Part shown: positions 38,287 through 47,149 of the stretch, piece by piece
Layout of the letters: each line of letters starts with the position of its first letter
How positions within the stretch are numbered: the stretch's first letter is position 1
Origin: Thermobaculum terrenum ATCC BAA-798
GTDB lineage: Bacteria; Chloroflexota; Chloroflexia; Thermobaculales; Thermobaculaceae
Assembly (NCBI RefSeq): GCF_000025005.1
Contig: NC_013526.1
Location: forward strand, 806,001-870,000
Direction: 5' to 3'
Length of the DNA: 64,000 nucleotides
Program-made: the position numbers and the translations under genes
The notes under the pieces: generated by a model
Database searches by the model: none
Told to the model about the DNA's origin: nothing
What the model saw: only the letters and a program-made list of their open reading frames with translations

Positions 38287-39774
38287 CTAACCCAGCTCCG
38301 TGGCAGCGACCTGCTCTATGGCCTTGGCCACGTCCTCCGGAGAGGCTGTGCCAGCGAACAACCGCTGCGTGTTATCGTTAACCGCCGCTCCGGTAGCTGG
38401 CGGCAGGAACTGATCGTAGTACAGCTGGTAGTAGGTAGCCTTGCTCAGGGCCTGCTGGATCTTCCTCAGAGCCGGCTGCTTGACAGACGATGCCGCCGCT
38501 TTGACCGTGGGAAGCGAGGCCAGACCGGTAGCACCCATCTGCTTCTGCAGCTCAGGCCTGGTCAGGAAACGAACGAAATCGATCGTCTCCGGAGGAGCAT
38601 CCTTGCCAATAGCGAAGCCATCGGCCCCTCCCAGCGCATCGGTGGGTTTGCCAGCGCCTCCCTTGACCTCCGGGAACGGGAACCAATCCAGCTTCTTCTC
38701 GAACTCCTCCGGCTTCTTCGCCAGCCCTGAGTCGACTATCAAAGCCCACTGCCCCATCAGCTCCATTGCGGCCTTTTCGTTGGCCATCAACGCCTGATGG
38801 TCGCTGTAGCTAGCACCCAGGAAGCCCGTCTGGAACGGCTTGAGGTCGACCAGCTGCTTGAGCAACTTGCCCGCCTCAACGAACGGCTCATCGGCAAACG
38901 ACCCCTGGCGGTTATATGCCTTCTCGAACGCTTCCTTACCACCCACGCGCAGTGCCAGGTACTCCCACCAGAAGGCACCAGTCCAGCTATCCTTCTCGCC
39001 CAAAGCTATCGGCGTAATGCCCGCAGCCTTCAGCTGCTTGACCACGTCCAGGAGCTCGTCCCAGGTGGTGGGCAGCTGCTTGATACCCGCCTTGTCGAAC
39101 AGCTCCTTGTTGTACCAGAAGCCCACCATGCCAGCCTGCCAGGGGACGCCGTAGTACTTGCCATCGATCTTGTACAGGTCCAGCGGCCCCTGCAGGAAGG
39201 AGTCGCCCCAGCCATTTTGCTGGAGATCGGCGGTGATGTCCTTGACGAGGCCAGCGCGAGCATACTCGCCCAGCACTCCACCACCCCAGCTCTGGAAGAC
39301 GTCTGGCGGGCTGCCGGACTGCATCACGGTGGCCAACTTGTTCTTGAAGGCCTGGTTCTCGAGGATCGTGATCTTGATGGAGACGTTGGGATGCTGCTTG
39401 GTAAACAGCTGCGCCTGCTTGGTCCAGTTATCCTTGCCCTCGCCAGAGGTCGTGATATGCCACCAGTCGATCTGCACTGAGCCACTACCTGTAGTGATCT
39501 CAGCAGGCGTCGGCGAGGCAGCTGGCTTGGATGGTGAAGGCGAGGGGCTGGCTGATGCCGCCGCTTGCGTAGGTGACGGGCTAGCTGATGCCGCCGCCTG
39601 GGAGGGCGATGGTGAGGGTGAGGCTCCACCCACGGCAGCCGTGGGGGTGGAGCCAGCGGACTGCCCACATGCAGCCAGCACGCTGGCCAGGGGCCCCGCT
39701 ACGACCGCCGCCACGGAAGCTCTACGTAGCAGCTCCCGTCTAGTTAGCTTGGGATTTCTATTATCCTCCTGCAT
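38287..39774 (-). CDS. Sugar ABC transporter substrate-binding lipoprotein, second system
   Basis: A 495-residue CUT1-type binding protein. The signal has twin arginines (TRRELLRRASVAAVVAG) and a lipobox ending in LAAC near residue 36. A linker rich in Ala, Ser and Pro with two SASPSP units tethers the domain to the membrane. The mature part shows VQIDWWHITTSGEGKDNW, GVPWQAGMVGFWYNKELFD and GGADGFAIGKDAPPETIDFV, typical of carbohydrate-binding proteins. The start is ATG at 39774 and it leads the operon with two permeases and the ROK regulator. No ATPase is encoded here. Confidence 0.93.
   Translation of the reverse strand: MQEDNRNPKLTRRELLRRASVAAVVAGPLASVLAACGQSAGSTPTAAVGGASPSPSPSQAAASASPSPTQAAASASPSPSPSKPAASPTPAEITTGSGSVQIDWWHITTSGEGKDNWTKQAQLFTKQHPNVSIKITILENQAFKNKLATVMQSGSPPDVFQSWGGGVLGEYARAGLVKDITADLQQNGWGDSFLQGPLDLYKIDGKYYGVPWQAGMVGFWYNKELFDKAGIKQLPTTWDELLDVVKQLKAAGITPIALGEKDSWTGAFWWEYLALRVGGKEAFEKAYNRQGSFADEPFVEAGKLLKQLVDLKPFQTGFLGASYSDHQALMANEKAAMELMGQWALIVDSGLAKKPEEFEKKLDWFPFPEVKGGAGKPTDALGGADGFAIGKDAPPETIDFVRFLTRPELQKQMGATGLASLPTVKAAASSVKQPALRKIQQALSKATYYQLYYDQFLPPATGAAVNDNTQRLFAGTASPEDVAKAIEQVAATELG
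39544..39609 (-). repeat. Tandem 33-bp repeat coding for the lipoprotein linker
   Basis: Two 33-base units (39544-39576 and 39577-39609) share GCTGATGCCGCCGC and encode near-identical QAAASASPSP segments of the flexible linker. Unit number may vary between strains. Confidence 0.6.
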
Positions 39775-39870
39775 CTATATCTACCTCCTGTTTGCTGATC
39801 GTATCTATCTCAAAGCTACCGGGTACAAAGCCGAGCCACGACAGCCCCTAGTCACCACCTCCCTTATGTG

Positions 39871-39901
39871 AATAAGTTAATCACTATTAATAAGTTAGTG
39901 A
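39871..39901. promoter_or_regulatory. Direct repeat upstream of the second ABC operon
   Basis: AATAAGTTAATCACT (39871-39885) is repeated as AATAAGTTAGTGA (39889-39901) with an 18-base period, 100-125 bases before the binding-protein ATG. It may be a regulator site or part of the AT-rich promoter. Confidence 0.35.
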
Positions 39902-39913
39902 GGAAAACGCTAT

Positions 39914-39936
39914 TTGTTTGGTTATGCAACAAACAA
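39914..39936. promoter_or_regulatory. Candidate ROK/XylR-type operator
   Basis: TTGTTTG (39914-39920) and CAAACAA (39930-39936) are inverted repeats with a 9-base centre. They resemble known XylR operators (TTTGTTT...AAACAAA type). It lies about 140 bases upstream of the importer operon that also encodes a ROK repressor. Confidence 0.5.
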
Positions 39937-40430
39937 TTTACGTGGAGAATTATATCTACCCCTACGGGATTGTCAATACCCAAAATCCTTGTGTCTTACA
40001 TCTACGAGCCGCATCCACGCCATCAGCAGGCTGGTATTTTGTGACATTAAGTGACAACCCAGTAGAGGAAACCCCAATCCTTACCTGGACAAGCACCACA
40101 GACAAGCTCGAACATAGCCTGCTCGCCTATCTATTATGTTTTATGCAAAGCCTTAGTTCTCCGTCCCCACCGTTTCTGGAAAGTGTCTCTGCCTACAAGG
40201 CAAAAACCAGTCATAAATCGCTATGCCTTGGAGCACGCACCCAGGACGCAAGGCATAGACCACCCAAAACCCAGCAACAACTTGGCATATAGGAGAGAAA
40301 ACCCTACGGGCTTACTTGGGCCTGCCAGCAAAATCTATCTGCGTGGTGACAGGAGTAAAGGCTACTGTTGCCAGGATTTGGCACTTAGTTGTTACGTTCC
40401 CTAAATGTAGAAGCAGTTACGGTATAGTCA
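39937..40430. other. AT-rich intergenic region without a convincing gene
   Basis: A 124-codon frame at 39918-40292 has no ribosome site or protein-like composition. The stretch holds a strong hairpin, CTATGCCTTG (40221-40230) with CAAGGCATAG (40249-40258), preceded by a small GCCT-ACA-AGGC hairpin. This could be a structured RNA, but no known class was matched. Confidence 0.4.
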
Positions 40431-40433
40431 TGG

Positions 40434-40979
40434 TTAACTCACCTCGAGCGGGTCGGAGAAGTGGGTGATGAGGCGGCCGTCCTCGACGACAGCTACTCTC
40501 CCGAAGCCTATCCCGCGCCACAGCTCGAAAGGGTCTGTCCCGTCCAGGGCCGCAAGATACAGCGTCAGGAGCAGCCCGTGGGAGACCACGGCCACGCGCT
40601 GCCCCGAGCACTCGATCTCCTGGATACACTCAAGCACCCTCTCTCTGGCAGCCTCCACGGGCTCCCACCGCTCCGGACCATTTCCTGAAAGGTACTCCCG
40701 CACGGCACCTTCGTAGTCCTCGATCCACTCAGAGCCACGCCGGACCTCTGCAAGCCGCGGGTCTGTGTGGAGCTTGAGTCCGTAGCGCTCGACCGCTGGC
40801 TGCACCGTCCACAGCGCCTTCTCCTCCGGGCTGGACCAGACGCAGCCTACCGACTCCCAGAACGGAGCAAGGGCGAGCCGCCCAGCCTGATCCCGCCCTC
40901 TCGCCGATAGACCCCAGGTAGCGGCATCAGGGCCAGAGGGCTCTGTATGGCCGTGGCGGATCAGGTAAAGAATAGCCAT
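40434..40979 (-). CDS. Histidine phosphatase family protein (phosphoglycerate mutase-like)
   Basis: A 181-residue protein. The catalytic LIRHGHTE lies at residues 6-13, WSSPEEKALWT near 47 and the second His in VAVVSHGLLL near 130. These define the branch-1 histidine phosphatases, which work through a phosphohistidine intermediate. The usual RHGxT and SHG motifs are intact. The substrate is not evident. It follows the tyrosine phosphatase-like gene by 12 bases on the same strand. Confidence 0.9.
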   Translation of the reverse strand: MAILYLIRHGHTEPSGPDAATWGLSARGRDQAGRLALAPFWESVGCVWSSPEEKALWTVQPAVERYGLKLHTDPRLAEVRRGSEWIEDYEGAVREYLSGNGPERWEPVEAARERVLECIQEIECSGQRVAVVSHGLLLTLYLAALDGTDPFELWRGIGFGRVAVVEDGRLITHFSDPLEVS

Positions 40980-40991
40980 AAATGAAAGAAC

Positions 40992-41741
40992 TCAATCCTC
41001 GATCGGCACGAGCCTGGCGCGGATGCGCTCGAGCTCCTCTTCGGAGACGCCCGCACGCCGCAGGTACTCTATCGGCCCGCCGTAGCGCTCGTCCAGATAC
41101 TCCAGGACCTCGAGCATGACCTCCTTGGTGGGCATGTACTTGGCCAGCTCGCGCTCCCGCTCCTCCCGCTTGTCGGGCTCGCTCTCCAGCCACGCCTCCC
41201 ACTCCGGCCTGAGGCACTCCTGCGTGAGTGCGTAGTCGGCGGCTATCGTCTCTCGGTCCACGCCCGCCACCTCCAGCAGGAGCGCGGAGATCAGGCCTGT
41301 GCGGTCCTTACCGCCCATGCAGTGGAACAGCACGGCCCCTTCGGGCGCAGAGGCGATCACCCTCATCACCTCGGCGACCGAGGCGCTGAAGGTGTCCAGC
41401 ATCCACTTGTAGTCGTTGGCTAACGTGGTGAAGTCCTCCTTGGGCACCGCGGGATCCAGGAAGGATATGTTGTGGTACCTCACCCCGTGCTCGCCTTCCT
41501 TGGCGAACGGGTTGGGGTGTAGCCTGACCTCCTCGGGCATGCGCAGATCTATCACCGTGCGCACCCCGTGTGCTAGCAGGTCCCTCCTGCCCGCCTCCGT
41601 CAGGCGAGCGAGGTTGTCCGCCCTGATCACGGCTCCCCAACGGGTCTCCCCGCCATAGCGGCTGGCGTAACCTCCCAGATCCCTGACGTTGAGGCAACCC
41701 TCCCATCCAAGCACTCGGACTCTCTCCTCACCTATCGCCAT
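40992..41741 (-). CDS. Tyrosine-protein phosphatase (Y_phosphatase3 / PTP-like)
   Basis: A protein of about 249 residues. It has NVRDLGGYASRYGGETRWGA near the start, a hallmark of the family, and the phosphate loop HCMGGKDRTGL with catalytic Cys and Arg (CX5R). GVRYHNISFLDP and VRTVIDLRMPEEVRLHP fit as well. ATG 41741 follows AAGGGGGT; a TTG at 41747 is less likely. Members dephosphorylate phosphotyrosine or, in some cases, phosphoinositides. It is probably co-transcribed with the following histidine phosphatase. Confidence 0.9.
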   Translation of the reverse strand: MAIGEERVRVLGWEGCLNVRDLGGYASRYGGETRWGAVIRADNLARLTEAGRRDLLAHGVRTVIDLRMPEEVRLHPNPFAKEGEHGVRYHNISFLDPAVPKEDFTTLANDYKWMLDTFSASVAEVMRVIASAPEGAVLFHCMGGKDRTGLISALLLEVAGVDRETIAADYALTQECLRPEWEAWLESEPDKREERERELAKYMPTKEVMLEVLEYLDERYGGPIEYLRRAGVSEEELERIRARLVPIED

Positions 41742-41825
41742 ACGCAACCCCCTTCACAGCTTACAACTCCCACGATTCCATGATATCATGACCTACAATC
41801 TTCATCGGTAAGGAGACCTAGGCAG

Positions 41826-42797
41826 ATGGCAGATATCCAGCCCATAACCCCATACCTGGACTACAGAGGCAGGGACGACGTCCTCTCCGGGGGCGTCAGG
41901 TTGATTCCCATAGACACCCCCAAGGGCAGCTTCAAGGTCTGGACCAAGCGGGTCGGCAACTCCCCCTCGATGCGCCTGCTCCTGCTCCACGGGGGGCCAG
42001 GAGCTACGCACGAGTACTTCGAGGCTTTCGACTCCTACCTGCCCGCCGCCGGCATCGAGTACTACTACTACGATCAACTGGGATCTTTCTACAGCGACCA
42101 GCCGGACGACCCCGATCTGTGGGAGATCCCTCGCTTCGTGGAGGAGGTGGAGCAGGTGAGGAGGGCCCTCGGGCTGGACAGGGACAACTTCTACCTTTTG
42201 GGGCACTCCTGGGGAGGCATCCTCGCTATGGAGTACGCCCTCCGCTACCAGCAACACATCAAAGGGCTCATCATCTCCAACATGATGGCCTCCATCCCTG
42301 CGTACAACGATTACGCCCACAACGTGCTCATGCCGGCGATGGATCAGGAGGCGCTGGCAGAGATCCAACGTTACGAGTCGGAGGGAGACTACGAGAACCC
42401 GCGGTACATGGAGCTGTTGATGCAGCATCACTACGTGTACCACATCCTCCGCATGCCCCTGGAGGATTGGCCCGACCCTGTCAACCGGGCGTTCGCGCAC
42501 ATCAACCCCAAGATATACGTGCCTATGCAGGGCCCGAGCGAGCTGGGGGCTAGCGGCAAGCTCGAGAGGTGGGACCGCACGGCGGATCTGGGGAGGATAG
42601 AGGTGCCCACGCTCGTCATAGGCGCCGAGCACGACACGATGGATCCCAAGCACATGAGGTGGATGGCCGACCAAATCCCCCGCGCACGGTACCTGCACTG
42701 CCCTAACGGCAGCCACATGGCGATGTACGACGATCAGGAGACCTACTGCTACGGGCTGATAGCGTTCATCCTGGACGTCGATGCCGGCAGGATATAG
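41826..42797 (+). CDS. pip: Proline iminopeptidase-like alpha/beta hydrolase
   Basis: A 323-residue alpha/beta hydrolase starting at ATG 41826 after AAGGAGA. It has the oxyanion LLLHGGPGATHEY near 48-60, YYYDQLGSFYSDQP near 78 and the nucleophile GHSWGGILAMEYAL (Ser near 126), then the acid VIGAEHDTM and His in NGSHMAM. HGGPG with DQxGxxxS is the proline-iminopeptidase signature. It releases N-terminal proline or similar residues from peptides. It is cytoplasmic. A TACAAT box lies at 41794-41799. Confidence 0.88.
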   Translation: MADIQPITPYLDYRGRDDVLSGGVRLIPIDTPKGSFKVWTKRVGNSPSMRLLLLHGGPGATHEYFEAFDSYLPAAGIEYYYYDQLGSFYSDQPDDPDLWEIPRFVEEVEQVRRALGLDRDNFYLLGHSWGGILAMEYALRYQQHIKGLIISNMMASIPAYNDYAHNVLMPAMDQEALAEIQRYESEGDYENPRYMELLMQHHYVYHILRMPLEDWPDPVNRAFAHINPKIYVPMQGPSELGASGKLERWDRTADLGRIEVPTLVIGAEHDTMDPKHMRWMADQIPRARYLHCPNGSHMAMYDDQETYCYGLIAFILDVDAGRI

Positions 42798-42827
42798 CGC
42801 ATAGGTGCAGCGGCTACGGGGGACAAG

Positions 42828-43994
<1,167 letters not shown>

Positions 43995-44228
43995 CGCACG
44001 CCTCCAAACATCTCAACAAGAGGATTACATTGATTATCCCATAAGGAGTACTCAATCCACAAATCTCAGTGTCTTTGCAGGGCCATGGCAACCCGTAAAT
44101 TACATCCCGTGAACTTCACTCTTGAGCACAATGCTATGTCATGCTGTGCATACTAAACCCTAATAAGGTACATGCTGATGGTGGGAATCAAGTCTCTGTC
44201 TATTTAGCCCGAAAACCATCGCAACAGC

Positions 44229-44257
44229 TTGACATCTTGGACGCTACTGTAGATAAT
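44229..44257 (+). promoter_or_regulatory. Strong promoter of the beta-helix gene
   Basis: TTGACA (44229-44234), 17 bases, GATAAT (44252-44257). It sits inside a longer open frame and therefore rules out upstream start codons for the next gene. Confidence 0.7.
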
Positions 44258-44317
44258 AGTATCGTCTATGCCAATAGACAGACATTTATTATTGCCCTGA
44301 TAGGAGAACAGATACTC

Positions 44318-47068
44318 TTGTACCGCTATTGTCATGGTCGTTTGCCCTATGTGTTAGCTGGGGGATTACTTTTAGCTGCGATCGTGCTCTTAGCGCTCCT
44401 CAGCAACCACCAGGTAACGCATGCTGCGGACTGCAGCCAGCCCCTACAAGAGCTGATAGATCGTGCCGCGCCAGGAGCTGTAGTACACGTACCCCCGTGC
44501 ATCTACCGGGAGACTGTGGTGATCGATAAACCTTTAACTCTAGAGGCAGAGCCTGGGGCCGAGATCAGGGGTAGCGATGTCTGGACTGGATGGCAGAGGG
44601 TAGGCTCACTATGGGTACACGGTGGGGCCCCAGATTTTCCACAGGAAGGCTGGTGCAGTCCCGGCTACCAAAGATGCGCCTGGCCACACCAGGTATTCTA
44701 TGACGGCAAGCCTCTCCTTCAAGTAGCACCAACGCAGACTCCTCAGAAGGGGCAGTTCAAGGTCAGCGGTGGCAAGATATTCATAGCGGATGATCCAGTA
44801 GGACACACGATAGAGGTAACCACACGCACACAGTGGGTCGTGGGTAAGGCCGATCATGTCACCATCCGTGGGTTCGTAATGCGCCACTCTGCCTCAAACG
44901 ATGGTCTGGGGGCAATAGCCAACAACTCACACTCTTGGTGGACCCTAGAGAACAATAAGCTGCTGTATGCCCACAATGCAGCCGTCATGCTATATAGGGG
45001 CTCGGGCCACAGGGTGGTGAACAACGAGATCGCCTTCTGTGGCAAGATGGGACTGGGAGCCAGACAGATCTCTAACTCGACAATAGAGGGTAACCGCATC
45101 CACGACAATAACACCGAGATGTTCCATCCTCAACAGGTCGCTGCTGGGATGAAGACGGTGATCCTGTTGAACTCAGTCATCCGTAACAACAACGTGTACT
45201 CCAACAACTCCCCTGGTATATGGTGTGATCTGGACTGCCAGAACGTGACTATAGTCGGCAATCGCGTGCACGATAATAAGTGGCAAGGTATATGGTATGA
45301 GCTGAGTTCCTCGGCCAAGATCTACGACAACGTGGTGTGGAGCAATGGCTGGAGCCACATAGGGTGGGGATGGGGAGCAGGCATATTGGTACATAACAGC
45401 AAGCGGGTGGAGGTATACCACAATACCGTGGCGTGGAACAGGGCTGGTATATGGGTAAAGCGGCAGGATCGTCGAGGCTCCGCATGGCACGATCCCAACT
45501 GGAACCATATGTTCGACATATACATCCACGACAACTGGATCATATCAGACTCCAACAAGAACAATCCCACAGCCTCGGGATGGAGCGATTCCTTCGATGG
45601 CGACCTATTCAACCCAGCCAACAACAACCGTGGCTACCACAACCTCTACTGGTACCCCACCCGGGAAGGTCTAGGACCCAGGTTCGCATGGAAGGCACCT
45701 CTGGCCACGCTGGCAAGCTACAATCGTACCCCCGGCGAGGAAAGTGCCAGATACATGTCCGATAGCGAGAAAGCACAAGTGCTCGACAGCGCTCACATTC
45801 CTGCCCCTCCAGACAGAACTGCTCCCATAGGGCGAGTAGTTATAGCCGACGGACGAGGTTACACCAAATTTACAACCGTATCCATCGCCCTGGCCGCCAC
45901 TGACCCAGCAGGAGTGGCGCTTGTCAGGGTCTCTAATATCCCAGACTCCAAGAACGGCTTGCTTGCCTATGCCAAAACCTCTGGGTACTCTCCCAACATG
46001 CAATGGTCATTGACCAATACAGCTTATGGAGGGTCCAATATCAATGGTAAGCGTACAGTGTACGTGCAATGGATGGACAAACTAGGCAATTGGTCCAACA
46101 TTTACAGTGATCAGATATTCCTGGACACAAAGGCGCCCATCGGCGCTATCCATATCAACTCGGGAGATAAGTACACCAAGAGCAGGTATGTCCTCTTATC
46201 AGCTACTGCCCGAGATCCCTCCCCAGGATCTGGAGCATACAGAGTACGCTTCTCCAACAACGCACGCACATGGTCCAAGTGGAGGCAGTTCTCAGGATCA
46301 ATGAGCATTAAGTGGACACTTATCAAGGGGCAGGGGACTAGGACTGTCTACGTCCAGTATCGGGATCGTGCGGGTAATGTCCTTACAACCAAGGACAGTA
46401 TACTCCTAGACAGCATGCCTCCCTATACCTATCGTCCGTGGGTGGGATTTGTGCGCAACACGCCAGCTGCCAGTGGCGTGCCGTTCAAGGTTGGATGGAG
46501 AGAGGCTACCGACCCTGCACCCGCAAGCGGGGTCGATAGATACATCGTGCAGGTGAGCGTCAACGACGGTAAGTGGCAGAGCGTGGACACAACCAGTGGC
46601 CGGAGCCTACCATTTACCGGGTCCAGCGGAAAGCACTACAGGTTTAGAGTACGGGCTATAGATCACGCAGGCAACGCAGGAGCTTATGCCTACGGCACTA
46701 CGTTTATGGCACGAAGGATAGAGGATGGCAGTGCCAACATCAGATATATCCGAACCTGGAGCAAGGGCAGCACCTCGAGATATGCGAGCACTAGAGGTGC
46801 TGCTATGGTGATGCGCTTTTGGGGTACGGATGTTGCCTGGATAGCAACTAAGGGGCCAAACAGGGGGAAGGCGGCTGTGTACCTGGACGGAGTAAGAGTA
46901 GCAGTTGTGAACCTCTACTCAAGCCAGCTGCGTGGCCCTTCTATAGTCTACGCATGGAGCTGGGACGAACTAGGCAGCCATTCGATCGAGATCAGGGTAC
47001 TTGGAACACATGATATACGCTCTAAGGGGAACAGGGTGGATATCGATGCCCTGCTGACATTGAAGTAG
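44318..47068 (+). CDS. Secreted right-handed parallel beta-helix protein with C-terminal Ig-like repeats
   Basis: A protein of about 916 residues from TTG 44318, 10 bases after TAGGAGAAC. Residues about 12-32 form a signal helix. A pectin-lyase-like fold follows, with repeating rungs: HVTIRGFVMRHSASNDG, NSHSWWTLENNKLLYAHNA, GSGHRVVNNEIAFCGKMGLG, NSTIEGNRIHDNNTE and QNVTIVGNRVHDNKWQGIW. From residue 530 on, repeats with TAPIGRVVIADG, KAPIGAIHINSGDKYT and PASGVDRYIVQVS suggest three Ig/FN3-like domains, then a jelly-roll-like tail. Family members bind or cleave polysaccharides; catalytic residues are not evident. Base composition is lower in GC than neighbours. Confidence 0.75.
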   Translation: MYRYCHGRLPYVLAGGLLLAAIVLLALLSNHQVTHAADCSQPLQELIDRAAPGAVVHVPPCIYRETVVIDKPLTLEAEPGAEIRGSDVWTGWQRVGSLWVHGGAPDFPQEGWCSPGYQRCAWPHQVFYDGKPLLQVAPTQTPQKGQFKVSGGKIFIADDPVGHTIEVTTRTQWVVGKADHVTIRGFVMRHSASNDGLGAIANNSHSWWTLENNKLLYAHNAAVMLYRGSGHRVVNNEIAFCGKMGLGARQISNSTIEGNRIHDNNTEMFHPQQVAAGMKTVILLNSVIRNNNVYSNNSPGIWCDLDCQNVTIVGNRVHDNKWQGIWYELSSSAKIYDNVVWSNGWSHIGWGWGAGILVHNSKRVEVYHNTVAWNRAGIWVKRQDRRGSAWHDPNWNHMFDIYIHDNWIISDSNKNNPTASGWSDSFDGDLFNPANNNRGYHNLYWYPTREGLGPRFAWKAPLATLASYNRTPGEESARYMSDSEKAQVLDSAHIPAPPDRTAPIGRVVIADGRGYTKFTTVSIALAATDPAGVALVRVSNIPDSKNGLLAYAKTSGYSPNMQWSLTNTAYGGSNINGKRTVYVQWMDKLGNWSNIYSDQIFLDTKAPIGAIHINSGDKYTKSRYVLLSATARDPSPGSGAYRVRFSNNARTWSKWRQFSGSMSIKWTLIKGQGTRTVYVQYRDRAGNVLTTKDSILLDSMPPYTYRPWVGFVRNTPAASGVPFKVGWREATDPAPASGVDRYIVQVSVNDGKWQSVDTTSGRSLPFTGSSGKHYRFRVRAIDHAGNAGAYAYGTTFMARRIEDGSANIRYIRTWSKGSTSRYASTRGAAMVMRFWGTDVAWIATKGPNRGKAAVYLDGVRVAVVNLYSSQLRGPSIVYAWSWDELGSHSIEIRVLGTHDIRSKGNRVDIDALLTLK

Positions 47069-47149
47069 TTCCTTCCCCAACGTACTTCTTTGATCCCAAT
47101 AGAGGTCTTATAATGAGTAATCATCTGCTCTAAGCTTGGGGGAAGGTGC

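Noticed and set aside
40190-40280. c-di-GMP-I riboswitch
   Set aside because: Only short fragments match (GGACGCAAGGC); the conserved upstream core and a downstream same-strand gene are missing.
39918-40292. A 124-codon plus-strand frame
   Set aside because: No ribosome site, no protein-like motif, and it overlaps the candidate operator; treated as non-coding.
44141-44317. N-terminal extension of the beta-helix protein from an upstream ATG
   Set aside because: A near-consensus promoter (TTGACA-17-GATAAT) lies inside it and a ribosome site directly precedes the TTG at 44318.
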